Assembly: GCF_047511655.1 (NCBI RefSeq)
Contig: NC_133394.1
Span: forward strand, 143,009,343 to 143,073,342
From: Castor canadensis
Taxonomy: Eukaryota; Chordata; Mammalia; Rodentia; Castoridae
Length of the DNA stretch: 64,000 bases
Direction of reading: 5' to 3'
How positions within the stretch are numbered: the stretch's first letter is position 1; each line of letters begins with the position of its first letter. Below the pieces are notes generated by a model that was given only the letters and a program-made list of their open reading frames with translations, was not told the DNA's origin and searched no databases. A program made the translations under genes and the position numbers. Positions 1 through 12,460 of this stretch are shown piece after piece.

Positions 1-1110
1 GTCCAATCTATGTTTAATGTCCCATCTTTCCTTACATACGCTCAAGTGATCTGTTTGATTTTCTTTATTCATTTCTGTAGTTTAAGTCCAAACAACAATT
101 GTATTCCAGGCCTGAAAGCTGATACATCACTTCCTGTTGACACATAGGGACTACATCAAACTGAAGATTATTCCCTTCCCTTCCGGTCTTGCCACCATCT
201 CCCCCAATTCCACAACTAAGATCTTCAAGAATGGCTCAATTTCACCATGACCTTAGGCAAAAAAAATGTGCAATCAAATCAGGTTCCAGGAGATGACACG
301 CTTGTTTTTAAAACTAGGGAAACTGATGCATCAAAATTCAAATACAGCAAAATAATTGATATTATGCCTTTGATTTTAAGGTAGCAGAAGTTGGAACAAA
401 GGAGCTGGTATGAAGACCTCAGTGGCAAAGAAAGGTTAGCATTTGGGGATCAGGAGAATTTCTTCCTCTCGAGAGGATGTGAGCTGAGATCTGGGTCATT
501 GACCACATTGACTACTGAAGCTTGACATGTTGTGGAATTCTAAAACAGCACTGTGATCATTCATACAGTAAATAAAAGGGATGCTGGAATTTTAACTTGT
601 CTTACGATATTCACTGCCATGGTAAATACTCTGAAGGCAAAAGTAGCATCACTTTGTGACTGGGAGAGGTATCAACCCAGCTACACCTTGAAGTGGAAAA
701 ATAAATGACAATCACAAGTTTTCTCTTTAAGTAAAGCAATTAAAAAATGAGTACTCAGCATTGCTAGTATTGCCTATGGCAAACATCACAGATACGTGTG
801 TACATAGCCTATATGGTTCTGATACACCAAAAGGACCTTATATTTAAAGTACGTCAGTCATATTTCAGCTATTTCCTCATATAACTAAAATGTATTTTAC
901 ATTTGCAAGTAGCTTCTTCAAAGTTAATTGATATGGTGTTCTAATATTCTGAAAATACCCCAATTATACTGTCACTTCTCACTTGTCCTACAAGTGACAA
1001 GTAGGGAGCAAGATGCAAAGGACAAGTGAGCACATCCATATTGGAAGAAGTAGAACTACTGCACCAGTAGGGACTTCCCACAGAAACAAGGTGGGGGCAG
1101 GGGAGTTAAT
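1..1110. other. Intergenic, no recognisable feature
   Basis: AT-rich unique-looking sequence. No exon-like frame, clear repeat or RNA gene was recognised. Confidence 0.5.
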
Positions 1111-1114
1111 AAAG

Positions 1115-1341
1115 AATTAGCTCATGCAGTTATGAAAGCTGGAAAAGGCAGTCTGCAGGGTAGGCAGGCAGCCTGAAGACCCAGGGAGGCAATGGTCCAG
1201 TTTGAAAGTTGTCAGGTCTTGCAGATGAGCTCTAAAAGGAAGTCTGGGGGAGAATTCTCTCTTCCTTAAGATAAGGGCAGCTTTTTTTGTTCTATTCAGG
1301 TTTACACCTGATTGGAAGAGGCTCATTCACATTAGGAAGGG
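1115..1341 (-). mobile_element. MLT2-type LTR of an ERV-L element, first part (interrupted)
   Basis: The block around 1295-1341 (…tgattggaagaggctcattcacatta…, in short form) matches the interior of mammalian MLT2 LTRs in reverse orientation. The similarity breaks at 1341 and resumes after 1717, showing that another element was inserted into it. Confidence 0.55.
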
Positions 1342-1717
1342 TGTGTTAGTTAGTTTTCTATTATTGAACAAAATTCCTGAGATAATCAACTTATAAAGAG
1401 GAAAGGTTTATTTTGGCTCCAGTTTTAGGGGTTTTGGTCCATAGTTGGTTGGTCTTAATGTTTTGGGGCTGTGTTGAGGTAGCACAACATGGTGTGGAAC
1501 GTGAGGCAGAGCAAAACTGTTCACCTCATGGCCAACACACACAAAAGAGAGCAAGAGGAGTGGCCAGTGTCCTAACACGCCCTTCGAAGGCATGAATGAC
1601 CTAAGAACCTCTCACTAGACCACACCTTCTAGCTTCTGCCTCCTTGCAATAGTATCACAGGCTGGGGACTGTGCCTTTTCTGGGCATTGGGGGACATTCC
1701 AGATCCAAACTATGGCA
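1342..1717 (-). mobile_element. MaLR (MLT1-like) solitary LTR inserted in the MLT2 LTR
   Basis: Reads TGTGTTAG at the left end and ...CTATGGCA at the right end, so it has TG...CA termini. In reverse it starts TGCCATAGTTTGGATCTGG, like MaLR LTRs. Two relatives in the same orientation occur at about 39767-40140 and 46250-46655. A clean 5-bp target duplication is not visible. Confidence 0.55.
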
Positions 1718-1840
1718 AAAGACACCGTGCTTTATTCAAAAGCCTCTGACTGACGTGTTACTATTGTCTCAAATACCCTCACAAAGATACCCAAGATAAG
1801 GTTTAGTCAAATATCTAGATACCCACTCTCCCAGGCAAGT
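1718..1840 (-). mobile_element. MLT2-type LTR, second part
   Basis: Resumes MLT2 similarity (caaataccctcacaaagat and the following gtcaaatatctagataccc) as in the LTR copies at 7690-7862 and 11990-12116. Confidence 0.5.
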
Positions 1841-2211
1841 TTCCCTTCCTAGAGCCTGGTTCCAGGGAACAGCCTTGGGTGAGGACACGGTTACCCCCGT
1901 CTTCCCTGCAGACTTACACACTGTCCTGTGTAACACTCAGGCTGAGACCAGCAATGCAGCTTGGGAAAAATGATGAGTTCATCAAAGAAAAGCACACTAA
2001 TATCTGCTAAATATAGGGATCTAGCCACAGAGAGGGGAGAGAGCAAATGCTCCTTTAGTCTGCAGCAGACACCCTTGCTTCCACTCACTGTAAGTTTCAA
2101 ATTATTCAATATCTTGGAATTTGTTTCTTTAACTGTGAAAGGAACATAAGGCTATAGCACTTGTCTTGTTGGCAAGATAGACTTGGAATTATGGTACCTC
2201 TGGGGGGAAAT
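1841..2211. other. Intergenic, nothing recognised
   Basis: No convincing gene or repeat. Two short open frames here overlap on opposite strands and look like chance. Confidence 0.4.
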
Positions 2212-2510
2212 TTTATTTTTTTTTTCATTTTTATTCAGATATATTCATTGTACAAGGGGGATTCATTGTGACAATTCCAAATAGGTTTACATTATACATA
2301 GGTTAGAGCGCCCCCACCAGCTCCACCCTTTTGACACACTTCCCACCCCAATTAAAGCAATTGCAAGAGGTTTCATTGTTTTTTTTTTTTATGTATGTGA
2401 AGCCCATCAACCATATTCCCTCACCTTCATCTCCTTTCACTTTCCTTCTTCCACAAATACCTTCCCCTCAATACACACTGTACCTGTTTTGCAGTCTACT
2501 CAACAGTCAA
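2212..2510 (-). mobile_element. L1 3'-end-like repeat, antisense
   Basis: Starts with a T-rich run, then ttcattgtacaagggggat and a pyrimidine-rich C/T block, as in the antisense 3' UTR of rodent L1 elements. A related piece is at 50985-51260. The family was recognised from memory only. Confidence 0.4.
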
Positions 2511-2757
2511 TGATAAGAGATAGGTTGGTAATGATAGCATTTGGTTTAACAGCTACAAACATCCCTTCCCTTTACGTACAAGGTAGGCCCTCAAATAATT
2601 GTAGAGTGAATATCTGATGATGGGAATAGCTTAACTAAGAGCATAGGGTAAGAAGTTCAGAAATTCCCAGTTAGCAAGTCTAACTTGGACTGGGTAAGTG
2701 GATCCCCCACTACAAGAAGAGATATTTAATTTCTATTAGAATGTGTAATTAAAAAAA
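2511..2757. other. Intergenic, nothing recognised
   Basis: Plain AT-rich sequence leading into a SINE. Confidence 0.4.
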
Positions 2758-3066
2758 TAGCTGGGTACGGTAGCTCACACCTGTAATACTAGCTACCAGA
2801 AGGCAGAGATCCTTAGGATTGTGATTCAAGGACTGCCTGGGTATAAAAGTTGACAAAACCCCACCTTGACCAATAAAAAGCTGTGCATGGTGGTCACACC
2901 CATCATCCTAGGTATGTAAATAGGAGGGTTATGGTCCAGTCTGAGCTGGGCACAAATGTAAGAGCTTATCTCAAAAAATAACCAAAGCAAAAAGGGCTAG
3001 AGGTGGGGCTCAAGTGGTAGAGTGCCTGTCTAGCAAGTTCTAGAACAACCTCCCACTCCAAGAAAT
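2758..3066 (+). repeat. B1/ID composite SINE
   Basis: A B1-like left part (gctcacacctgtaatactag, later a second B1-like unit) is followed by an ID-like tRNA-derived part (gtggggctcaagtggtagag, tgcctgtctagcaag). The first unit appears doubled. Confidence 0.8.
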
Positions 3067-3069
3067 CTT

Positions 3070-3930
3070 GACCTGCAGGAAGTTGCAAAAACTATAGAGT
3101 TCCCAAACACCCTTCACCCAGCTTCAACAAATGATAAAATATTTCATAATCATGGTACAGTGATCTAAAACAGGAAACGAACTCTGATCTTTGATCTAAT
3201 ATTAATTAATCTGCAGACCTAATTTCTGTACTGGGAATTGAACTCAGGACCTCGTACATACTAGGGAAGCACTCTACCCTGCTCCTAGCCCTTTTATTTG
3301 CATGCTGTTTTTGAGGCAGGGTCTCATTAACTTTGTACTGGCTGGCCTCAGACTTTCAACCCTCCTGCCTCTACTTCTCCAGTAACTGGGATTACAGGCA
3401 TGTACCACCATATCTGACTGCCTAATTCAATTTTGCTGGTCTTCCTACTAATACTTTTTTTTTCCTGGTTCTGAGTCCAATTCTGGATTCCACACTGATT
3501 TAATGCTCATGTTTCCTTAGTCTCTTCCAATCTGTAATATAGTCTTTGTTTTTCACCTCTGAAGAATGATGATCAATTATTTTGTAGGATGTCTCTCAAT
3601 TTGGACTTGTCTGATGTCTTCTAATGATTCAAATGATGTTACGACTTTTTTGGCAAGAACGTAGCAGAAGTGACATGTCCTTGTCAGAGTGTATCACCTC
3701 AGGTGGTACCTGAAGTCAGCACGTTTGTTACTTGTGTTATAAACTTTAATCACTTGGTTAAGACGGTGTCTGCCAGGTGCAGGGGAAAGTAACTATTTTT
3801 CTTCTGCAATTGAAAAGTTTATGATGGAAAAAATGCTGACTCCATGCATATTACCCATCCTCAGACTTTTGTGCAGTAAATTTAGCCTCCATCCTTGGAC
3901 TCTTCCTGCAACAATAATTACAATGGCATT
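3070..3930. mobile_element. Old L1M fragment, interrupted by a SINE
   Basis: Segments such as acacccttcacccagcttc, gtctcttccaatctgtaat, and gtctgccaggtgc near 3766 match ancient mammalian L1 3' ends. The SINE at 3216-3420 splits it. Confidence 0.5.
3216..3420 (-). repeat. B1/ID composite SINE, antisense
   Basis: Reverse-oriented ID part (gggaattgaactcaggacc) followed by a reverse B1 part ending in aactgggattacaggcatg. Confidence 0.8.
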
Positions 3931-4431
3931 TGCTTAATGGTAATTTTCTAATTTTACTTAAGAGTAAGAGAGAAATTCGGTTTTACTAGTATTTCATTGA
4001 ATTTATACCGGTACCTTCCCCTAATCTGTAAATCAAGAAGAATATACAGCATTTAAAAATAATAAAACTGCTGATCTGCCCAACTCAAACTTTATGTTAT
4101 CAAGAATGCTATTTTAAATGTAATTTTACATATCCAGTATCAATAACCATAAACCCCTTCCTTCCTAAGTACATATTGCATGAGCATGGCTTTTCCAAGG
4201 TAATTTTCAGTCTCTACAACTATGATAATCAAATACTGAAGTAAATTGAACTTAGGACCTAATTTTTAAATTGCTATATCTCTGTATTAAAATAGAATAC
4301 CAAAATAGTAAGGCATAATCAAACCCACCGAGATCACTCAATATTTATCAGTAATAATTGTACTAAAATTGCCTTAAAATTACATCATTAATAAACAAAT
4401 GAAATGATATTATTTGTTTTATCTTTTATTT
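3931..4431. other. Intergenic AT-rich sequence
   Basis: No gene or repeat recognised. Confidence 0.4.
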
Positions 4432-4512
4432 GTTTTACCCATACTAGAGACTAAACTCAGGACCTCATGCTTGCTAAACAAGCACTGTTTGATTTGAGCT
4501 ATGTTCCAAGTT
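4432..4512 (-). repeat. ID-like SINE fragment, antisense
   Basis: ctaaactcaggacctcatgc followed by ttgctaaacaagcact is the reverse of the tRNA-derived SINE part; no B1 part is attached. Confidence 0.65.
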
Positions 4513-4875
4513 CTTTTCTTTAAAACTTCCATTGGGGAGTATTCAAAGTTCAACTATAATTAAAAAAAAAAACACATGCACATTGTTTGTAAGTACTTAT
4601 TCCCTAATAAAGGCATGTGATCAAGAGATTTTGGATCCATTCTTCTTAAATAGGTACAATTTCAAAATATTTCAAAAAGTTGTCAACTTTTCATTTTATT
4701 TTCCTTGGGAATAAAAACACGTTCTTCACTGTCATTGCTGTTACTCTATCTTTGTTACAAAGCAAGGGACAATGCTAAAAGGATAGGAAGAACATAGTCA
4801 TAGAAGAAAGTAAAATTCTTTAAATTGAATGTTTAGCTTTACTTAAAACCTATGTTACTGTCCTTTAAATTTGTC
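4513..4875. other. Intergenic AT-rich sequence
   Basis: Nothing recognised. Confidence 0.4.
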
Positions 4876-5215
4876 TAGGGAGAAATTCCCTACAATATCC
4901 CAGTGTTATAGGTGGACTTATTTCCCTAAGTGAAGACTGTGACTATATTTGAAAATAAGGTCATTTCATATGTAGGTAATTGATTTAGATGAGTTGTACT
5001 GAAGTTATGTGGGCTCCTAACCCGGTATGACAGAGGCAAAAAGAATGCTATGTGATAATGAAGATTGCAAGCCAAGGAGCAGCTGGGGCCACCATGAACC
5101 CAAACATGAAAAAGAAACAGACTTTTCCTCAGAACTTTTAGAAGCAACCAACCCTGTCAGTACCTCGATTTTGAACTTCATATCTCTAGAAATGTGAGAT
5201 ACAATTTTCTGCTGA
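4876..5215 (+). mobile_element. MLT1-like MaLR LTR
   Basis: gactgtgactatatttgaaa, then gtgggctcctaacccggtat, and ccaaccctgtcagtacctcg are diverged versions of the ordered blocks of MLT1 LTRs in sense direction. Confidence 0.55.
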
Positions 5216-6369
5216 TTGTTACCATTTAGTATGTGGTACTTTGCTACGGCAACCTCAAAAAATTGATTTATGCAATAATTAGGGTGTTTGACAATGTATC
5301 AGTACTGCGTTGTAGGAATTTCATGTTGATTGTTTATATTTTATTGACCTTTGAAAGATTTCTGAGCATAGATGAGGCAAGTCAGAATGAAGCTTCTGTG
5401 AAATTATTCTGACAGTGGAGCATAGAAGAAGTTCTAAGTCGCCTAGAAGTGGGTAGAATGATCAGTATATGACTGTAAAAAGTTTCATAAGTGATATCAA
5501 AAACCATGAAGAAGATCTCTGAGAAGGAAAAGAAGGTCCCAAGATTAGAAACACTGTGGGTTGGTCCATGATGAGAATTGTTTAATTGATTAGTGATTTT
5601 AAATTTATGTATTATATTAAGAATTACTATTTTAAACTTGGGTTACTGATGACAATCAAGTGCATAAACAAAAATGGAAAAGAAGAAGAGTTACCATTAT
5701 TGGAAAAGAAATACTTTTCTGTTTTTATGTACATCAAAGTAAAAACCAAATTTCCTGCTTTAAGTTGGTGACTGGATATATTATATTTTATTCTAGAGTT
5801 TTAAAAACTGTACTCAGAATCCTTAGATGCCTATAAAATAGGAAAAGAATTTATTCTACCCTTTAGAGCTAAAAAAAGAGTTCACAGGATCTCTTCTAGA
5901 GCAGCTATGAAGAGATGCCTCTTGGCTCTCAGAATGGCAGGAGCATATTTACCTGATGGTCCCAGCTCTGTGAGCCATTGCTTGGTACTCAGGCCACCAT
6001 CCCATGGCCTGCACCGGCCAGTGGCTGAGCACAGGAGGGATCTGAAGTCAGAATACTCATGCTAAGAGATGCAGGAACCCACTAACTTTGGCACTAGTAC
6101 TCCCTATTGAACTTCTGGAATTTTCTTAGCACGTACACTTAGTACTAAGATTCCACTTAGCATTTTTCCTTTCTTTCTCCCTTGTAGGGACCAGTTCTGC
6201 ACCTTGATCTGACAGCTGTCCGTAGTCTTTTCTGTCCTTCGTCCTCAGTCTCTTTATCTAATCTCTTTCATGTCTAATCTGATCTTGTTGTATATTTCTC
6301 ATAGGACCTGAACTAAGGTATAGCTAAAGGAAATTGGAAATTTCCTAAAATTCAAACTTTAAGGAGATG
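5216..6369. other. Intergenic, nothing recognised
   Basis: Over 1.1 kb with no convincing gene or repeat. Open frames are short and biased by AT richness. Confidence 0.4.
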
Positions 6370-6705
6370 CTTAATTCAATCATAATACCCTATAAACTGG
6401 AATAGTATATGGTTACTTAAAATTACATTCAAAGATTAATTATTAAAGAAAATGGTCATACATAGGTTATAATGTTAAGTGAAACAGATTTAAAACTTTA
6501 TATATAATTGTATCACAATCATTTAAAACCAGCCTAAGAATACATAAACAATTCCTAGAAAGAAATATGTGAAAATGTTATAATTTTTTTCCTGGGTAGA
6601 ATAACTGGTTTTTAATCACTTCTTTGTTGTCTTTTAATACTTTTTTCAATATGTGAACTCTTCTATAATTATTATTAGAAAACTGTAATATACTTAAAAA
6701 CAGAG
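6370..6705 (+). mobile_element. Old L1M 3'-end fragment
   Basis: The order of ggaatagtatatggttactt, taatgttaagtgaaacag, cctgggtagaataactgg and a T-rich end resembles ancient L1 3' ends. Confidence 0.45.
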
Positions 6706-7689
6706 ATCACTTCTGCAGTTTCACATAAATATACATATGTATGTATATAAATATATAAAGTATACGTTAGATAAATCTATGGGATCTTTCTATTTTGTTG
6801 TCTTAATTTTCAAGTGACTTTTCACTTGATTCTTTTGCAACTCCTGTCTAGTGCTGGTGTCTCTCAGGGAGAAACAGTGAGGATTCTGTAGAAGAACCTA
6901 GTCAATAAAAGAGTGTAAAATGACCTCAACATGAAATGACCCAGACAGCCATGTTCACTGTTACAAGAAGATGTCCTAGTTCCCAGGAATCAGAATGAGT
7001 CACTGCTGCCCAAGTCCTTACCTGTCACGCTGACTGTTCACGTCAGGTGATAGGCACAGGTTCTACTCAGAGCCTTCATATTGTGTCACTCTCCGTAAAT
7101 AGCACTTGATTATGGTCTGGATCATTGAATTGAATCCACCAGCCATTAAAAAGGTGTCAAAGGGACTGAAAATAGTAAACTTAAAGCAGCAATATTTTCA
7201 TTCTTTTCTGTTATTTTATACATGAAACTGTACATAGATACTCTTGTCTCCTTTTACTCTTTTCACTTTTTATGCTTTGATAATTTCTCAGGAATTTGAA
7301 CTTGGTGATCACACAATCCTGATTTATTCTTCTACGACTCTGCATATCCATTTTCTCAGGCTTGAATGTCGGGCAACTTTTCTGTCAATCTTATACTCCT
7401 GCACATTCTTCAAAACCTTGCTCAGTTGTAACACATTTTTTTGAGTTTTCAAGATTCTCTAAGACAACTGAATTCTTCCTTCATTCTATTTCTTTGTTTT
7501 TACTATCTGCCCATGTCATACTATGTTGAAAATACTTGTCTGTTTATTATATGTTTCCTTCTAGCTATATCCCTACATTAATCATATCTCTGTGTGTATA
7601 TATATGTATATACACACATATGTATGTATATATAGCATATAAAATTTGAGATTGGCAGGAAAAAAAATCTCCCTCACTTGAGTGAAAGT
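6706..7689. other. Intergenic AT-rich sequence with TA/TG-rich simple repeats
   Basis: Low-complexity ATAT-rich runs near 6725-6765 and 7585-7640. The latter holds a 12-bp perfect inverted repeat with a 4-nt loop (7591-7618), a product of a TG/TA/CA simple repeat. Confidence 0.45.
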
Positions 7690-7862
7690 CAACATTTTAG
7701 TTTCATGTAAGCCTTCAACTAATTGGATGAGGCTCACCCACATTAGAAAGGGAAATCTTCCTCATTCAGTCAACCAATTCAAATTGTTAATCTCAGCCAG
7801 AAACACCCTTACAAACACCCCCAGAATATCTGACCAAATCCCTGGGCACACAGTAGCCTGCA
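7690..7862 (-). repeat. 3' LTR fragment of the ERV-L remnant (MLT2-like)
   Basis: ccttcaactaattggatgag followed by gctcacccacattagaaag is the MLT2 interior in reverse. It ends near cagtagcctg, where similarity to the other LTR copy stops. Confidence 0.6.
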
Positions 7863-9051
7863 TTCTCATTTCTATACCTTGATTGTTGGATCCACACATC
7901 CTGGGTTTGGGAGATACAGTGCCATGTTTCTCCCTTCTTGAGAAACTTGTCCCAGTCCTATGAGATATTGTCACCCAACTGGTACTGCACCTGGGTCTTC
8001 AAAAGGCCAGTTCACTGTTTGATCAAGTCAGCTGATGCAGGGTAGTAGTAGACATGGAAAGAACAGTGAATTTCATGAGCATGGCTCCACTGACACACTT
8101 TTTTGGGTACGAGGTGATCTCTTGATCAGAAGAAGTATTATGTGGACTGCCATGATGTGGATAAGTCATTTTTCATGTCCATGGATGGAAATTTTGGCAG
8201 CAACATTGAATGTAGGGAAGGCAAGCCCATGTGTACAGAAAGAGTCTATTCTAACATGGACAAAACGCTTCTCCTTCCATGATGGACGTGCTCCAGTGTC
8301 ATCAATCTGACACCTAGTACCTGGCTAATCACTTCAGAGAATGGTGTCATATTGAAGATTCACTGTTGATTCTGCTGCTAGAAGATTGGGCACTGAGCAG
8401 TGGCTGAAGCTAGGTTGGCCTAGGAGAGTGGAAGGCCATGTTGCTGAGTTCAAGTATAAGCTTCACCCTTGACACCTTGCCACTTTGTTCATGAGCCCAT
8501 TGGACAGTGACAGAGCTGGCTGGGGAAGGAGGCTGACTTACATCCAGAGAGCGGGTCATCTTACCCACTTAGTTATTAACATCCTCCTCTGCTGAGGGTA
8601 CTCTTTGGTGAGCATTCACAGAAGACACAAATACCTTCATGACTTTTGCACTCTCCTAGAAATCTATCCACAAATTTCCTCTCCAAATTTCCTCATTGCC
8701 AGGTTTCCAATCATGTATCTTCCAAGTCCTTGACCATCCCAGCTAACCATTGGCCACAGCCCATGAAGTGAAGTGGTGTATAATCACACATCCAGTTATT
8801 TCTCCTTGCAGGCAAATTGAAAACCCAGGTGAAGTGCTTGAAATCTTGCCTGCTAGAAGGATTTCCCTTCACTACTGTCCTTCATGGATGACACCCACAC
8901 ATCACACAAAAGCCATCTGCAAGCTAGGCCCAAATATTTTCTTTCACTGTCAGTTAATTGTAGGAGGCTCCTTATGGGACCATAGGTAAAGGCTGAAAGG
9001 AGTAAGCAGTGTAGCTGCAGTGGACATTTGAGCCATTTCTTCATTTAACTT

Positions 9052-9560
9052 TCTCTTTTCAATTTACATGTAATAATTGTACATACTTACTGAACACAGT
9101 GTGATACTTCAATACATGTATACAATGTGAAATGATTAAATCTGGGTAGTTAGCATTTCTATCTCTTTATCATTTCTTTATGTGTGGAGACTTTGATCTC
9201 CTCTCTCTGGTTCTTCATAAATATATAATGCTAATACAAACTAGAGTTTCCTGCTGTGCTGTAAAACAGTAGAACTTATTACCCCTATCTATCTATTTTG
9301 GTATCTGTTATCCAACCTTTCTCTATTTCCTTCTCCCCCTTGCCCTCTCTAGTCTCTAGAAATCACTGTCTGCTCTCTTACACTTTAAGATTGACTGCCT
9401 TTAGCTTCCACATATGAAAGAAAACATGCAATATTTGTCTTTCTGCATCTGGTTTATTTCACTTAATGTAATGTCCTCTAATTCTATCCACTTTTTTATG
9501 TAGCATACTTGTCATTTCTGCACAGGGCTAGTCATGAATACACCACTTCTGCAGATGACA
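9052..9560 (-). mobile_element. L1 3' fragment inserted in the ERV-L remnant
   Basis: catgtaataattgtacatac, then acaatgtgaaatgattaaat, and agcttccacatatgaaagaa are the reverse of a mammalian L1 3' UTR. It sits between RNase-H-like and integrase-like retroviral sequence, so it is younger than the provirus. Confidence 0.65.
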
Positions 9561-11989
9561 GAATGCTGTTGTGTATGCCTCCATTTATGGCAAGTAGGTC
9601 ACATAACACTCAATTTATGGTGGGTAGCTCAGGTCACACAATAACTTAGTGGTCTGTGGCTCAGTCTCTACTGAGGTCCAGTAGCAGCTAAGAGTCCACA
9701 GATGATGGCAGGGTTTGATCCATATCCTGAGGGAATTATGCTGCTGCGATTCACCTATAGGTGCCAGCCTAAGCCTCCATGCAGCATCACTATCTGCCAC
9801 TGTCACTTCAATAATCATTGCATATGGTGGGTCATATGGCCCAAAAGGGGAGCCTCTCGCATTGCAGTCTGGACCTGTTTCACAGCCTTCTCCTGTCCTG
9901 GGCTCCACTCAAGATCACCATCTTTTGTGTTATTCAGTCAAGGAGATGATGTAACACATCAAAATAAGAATGGGTTGAAGAGGGTCACTAGGTGTTAGGT
10001 CTCTGTTTTGGTTGTACAAGGCCAGATGCAACCACTTATTCTTCACTTTAGAAGGTGCCTAGAAATGTCACTGAGGAAAGCTTCCATTTTTTTTTTTTGT
10101 CTGACGTATTTTGGATCTCCCAACATGCTAATATCTTACTAATAAGGTAGAGTAGTTGCTACTTCTTGTTTACAAGGGCCAGTCACCATAAAGTCATCAA
10201 TGTCATGGAACAGGGTGATATCTTCTTAAAGAGAAGGATGATCAGAATGTCCTTACAAACTAAATTGTGACATAGAGCTGGAGAGTTGAGTTATCCTTAT
10301 GTTACAACAGTAAAGGTGTGTTGTTAGCTTTTCCAGCTAAAAGAAAACTGCTTCTAGTAGTCTTTATTGATAGGTATAAATAAAAATGAATTTACCAGAT
10401 CAATAACTTTATGCCATGTTTAATTTGCTTTATGAAACCATATCTGCTACAGAGACTTCAATAGGAATCACTACCAGTTTATGCTTATGATAACCCACTG
10501 TCTTATACATGAACCAAGCAAGTGAGTTGAGGTGGGGATGTGGTGAAAATCAATACCCTGCATCTCTTAGTTCCTTGGTGGTGGCACTAATCTTTGCCAT
10601 CTATCCAGAAATGTGGCATTGCATTTGTTTTGCTATTTTCCTAGTCAAGGCAGCTCTAATGGTTTCCATTTGTCATTTCCTACCATACTAGTCCTCAGCC
10701 TATAGGTCAGGAAGACAATGTGGCATTCTGTCAGCTGCTAAGCGTGTCTATCCCACTTATGCATTCTTGAACTGGGAAAATAACTGCACAGTAACCCCTG
10801 GACTCACTGTGAGATGAACCTCCATAAGGCTCTACTCCACTTGGTGAACTACAGTGATATTTTGGGTCTCCAATAATCTCTAAAAGGTCAGATTATGTCT
10901 TTTTGTTCAGTGCACTGTTCCTTGGTAATTTTCTCCTGTTGAAGAAGGCTGGAGAAAGAACATTTTTGGCAATCTATTGGAGTCTATGTGTCTTCAAGGG
11001 GAGTTGGTCTCTCCTTAAGCAGATCAAGAAGCTATGACTCTATTTTTATTACTCAAGTTAGACTTTTGTTCACTTAACCTAGAACTTTTCTGGTTAAACT
11101 CATCAAGCAAGAATTTAGTAGGGTTCATGTTTATTTCACTTTCAGGAAAACACCAATCAACAAACCAACACTATCAGCTGTGTGAATGAAACGATTCTGA
11201 TGACTGCTTTGACAGTATGTCCATTTCTGAAGTCATGCCCACCTGGCGTTTGTTGGTTGAGTGCCACCACTTAGCCCTTGCCACCTCAGGATCCAATAAT
11301 AGCTCTTATTGCAGTTAGACTTTTCCAATTCAGTGACAACAATTCCCACTGTAAGGTCCTGCCTACATAGAAGAGCATTTGCAGAATTCCTCAAAGATGC
11401 CGAGGCTCCTCTCATTGCTTTATTTCTCATTTGCAGAGGAAGATGCATCTTCTGGTCCCTCCCAGGTGGTGAGTAGATTTTGAATGACAAATCCATGCCA
11501 CCATTCCATCTCCCTAAGCCTTTGAATTTCTTCTTCTACATTGAGTCATGGTAAGCCTGGTGTTTCCAACTTGTTCACTGTGTGCCACTTTTTGGTTCAT
11601 GTTTCAACCAACCAACCAATCAACCAAACAGAACCCTTTCTAATTCCTAGAGCTTAAACACTTAATGCAGAATCTTGCTTAGTGAGTTTGTGTCCATAAA
11701 TTTGATCTGATCCAACTTTCTATTCTTTCTACAATCTTCCACACCCTTAATGTCCATTCCACATGTTCCCTGCATTTCTCTGTCTTTGTAAGTACAAAAT
11801 TCAAGTAGTTCTTCTGACGTGTAATACATCTACTCACATAGGAGTCACACTTTGTATCTCACCTTTCCAGCCTGCTGGGACTTGAGTCCAGTTACAGGAC
11901 TAGAGGCAAAGAGGGGTGGGTGGGTCCTGAGGAGATTTAGCATTGGCACCCATGGCAACTGCCTCTGGGGAGGCCATTCAGGCAATGCA

Positions 11990-12116
11990 GAGCTCCCTTC
12001 CATCAAAATGTGACTCCACCGAGAAATACCCTCACAGACCCATTCAGAATGTTTGACCAACTATCCGGGTACCCAGTAGCCTAGACAAATGGACACATAA
12101 AATTAACCATCATAAT
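11990..12116 (-). repeat. 5' LTR fragment of the ERV-L remnant (MLT2-like)
   Basis: Reads in reverse as tgatggttaattttatgtgt followed by ccatttgtctaggctactgg, the start of MLT2 LTRs. This fixes the provirus orientation and its 5' end near 12116. Confidence 0.65.
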
Positions 12117-12460
12117 CCCAAACACTTGACTAGTACTTCACACATCATGATGACAACAAATGTTTTTGCAATTGAACAGAGCATGCAGCCCACTGTGGAC
12201 ATAAGATACTGATTTATTTGGAAGCTAGATAATATTTGATAACATACTTTACACCATGCTACATGTTTTGAAATGTTCACTACATATCAATAAATACATC
12301 TCGACCTAGTTTACCAAGATGTGCTAAGTAAAAGAGACTGCATGGGTGTTTGTTTCTATGCACAGGGCTCAGGGTCTCTTGGTACAGTTAGTGAAGCAAA
12401 CAAAAAATTGAGTTATAGATTGAAGAGTCAGGGAAAGCTTCCTCAAGAAGTAACATTTAC

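Larger units (their letters stand above)
7690..12116 (-). mobile_element. Degenerate ERV-L provirus remnant
   Basis: Partial MLT2-like LTRs lie at both ends in the same (reverse) orientation: 7690-7862 and about 11990-12116. Between them, read on the minus strand, are gag-like sequence (about 10900-11800), a reverse-transcriptase region with the Asp-Asp catalytic pair at 10193-10198 in an IDD context, an RNase-H-like part (about 9560-10000), and an integrase-like part (about 7900-8990). Every frame is broken by stops and shifts, so no protein can be made. An L1 piece at 9052-9560 interrupts it. Assignment to ERV-L rests on remembered family similarity. Confidence 0.65.

Noticed and set aside
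7591..7618. 12-bp perfect palindrome tgtgtgtatata/tatatacacaca
   Set aside because: Made of TG, TA and CA simple repeats; a common slippage product.
9615..9998. Overlapping 97- and 98-codon frames on both strands
   Set aside because: They lie in broken retroviral pol-like sequence and are not intact genes.
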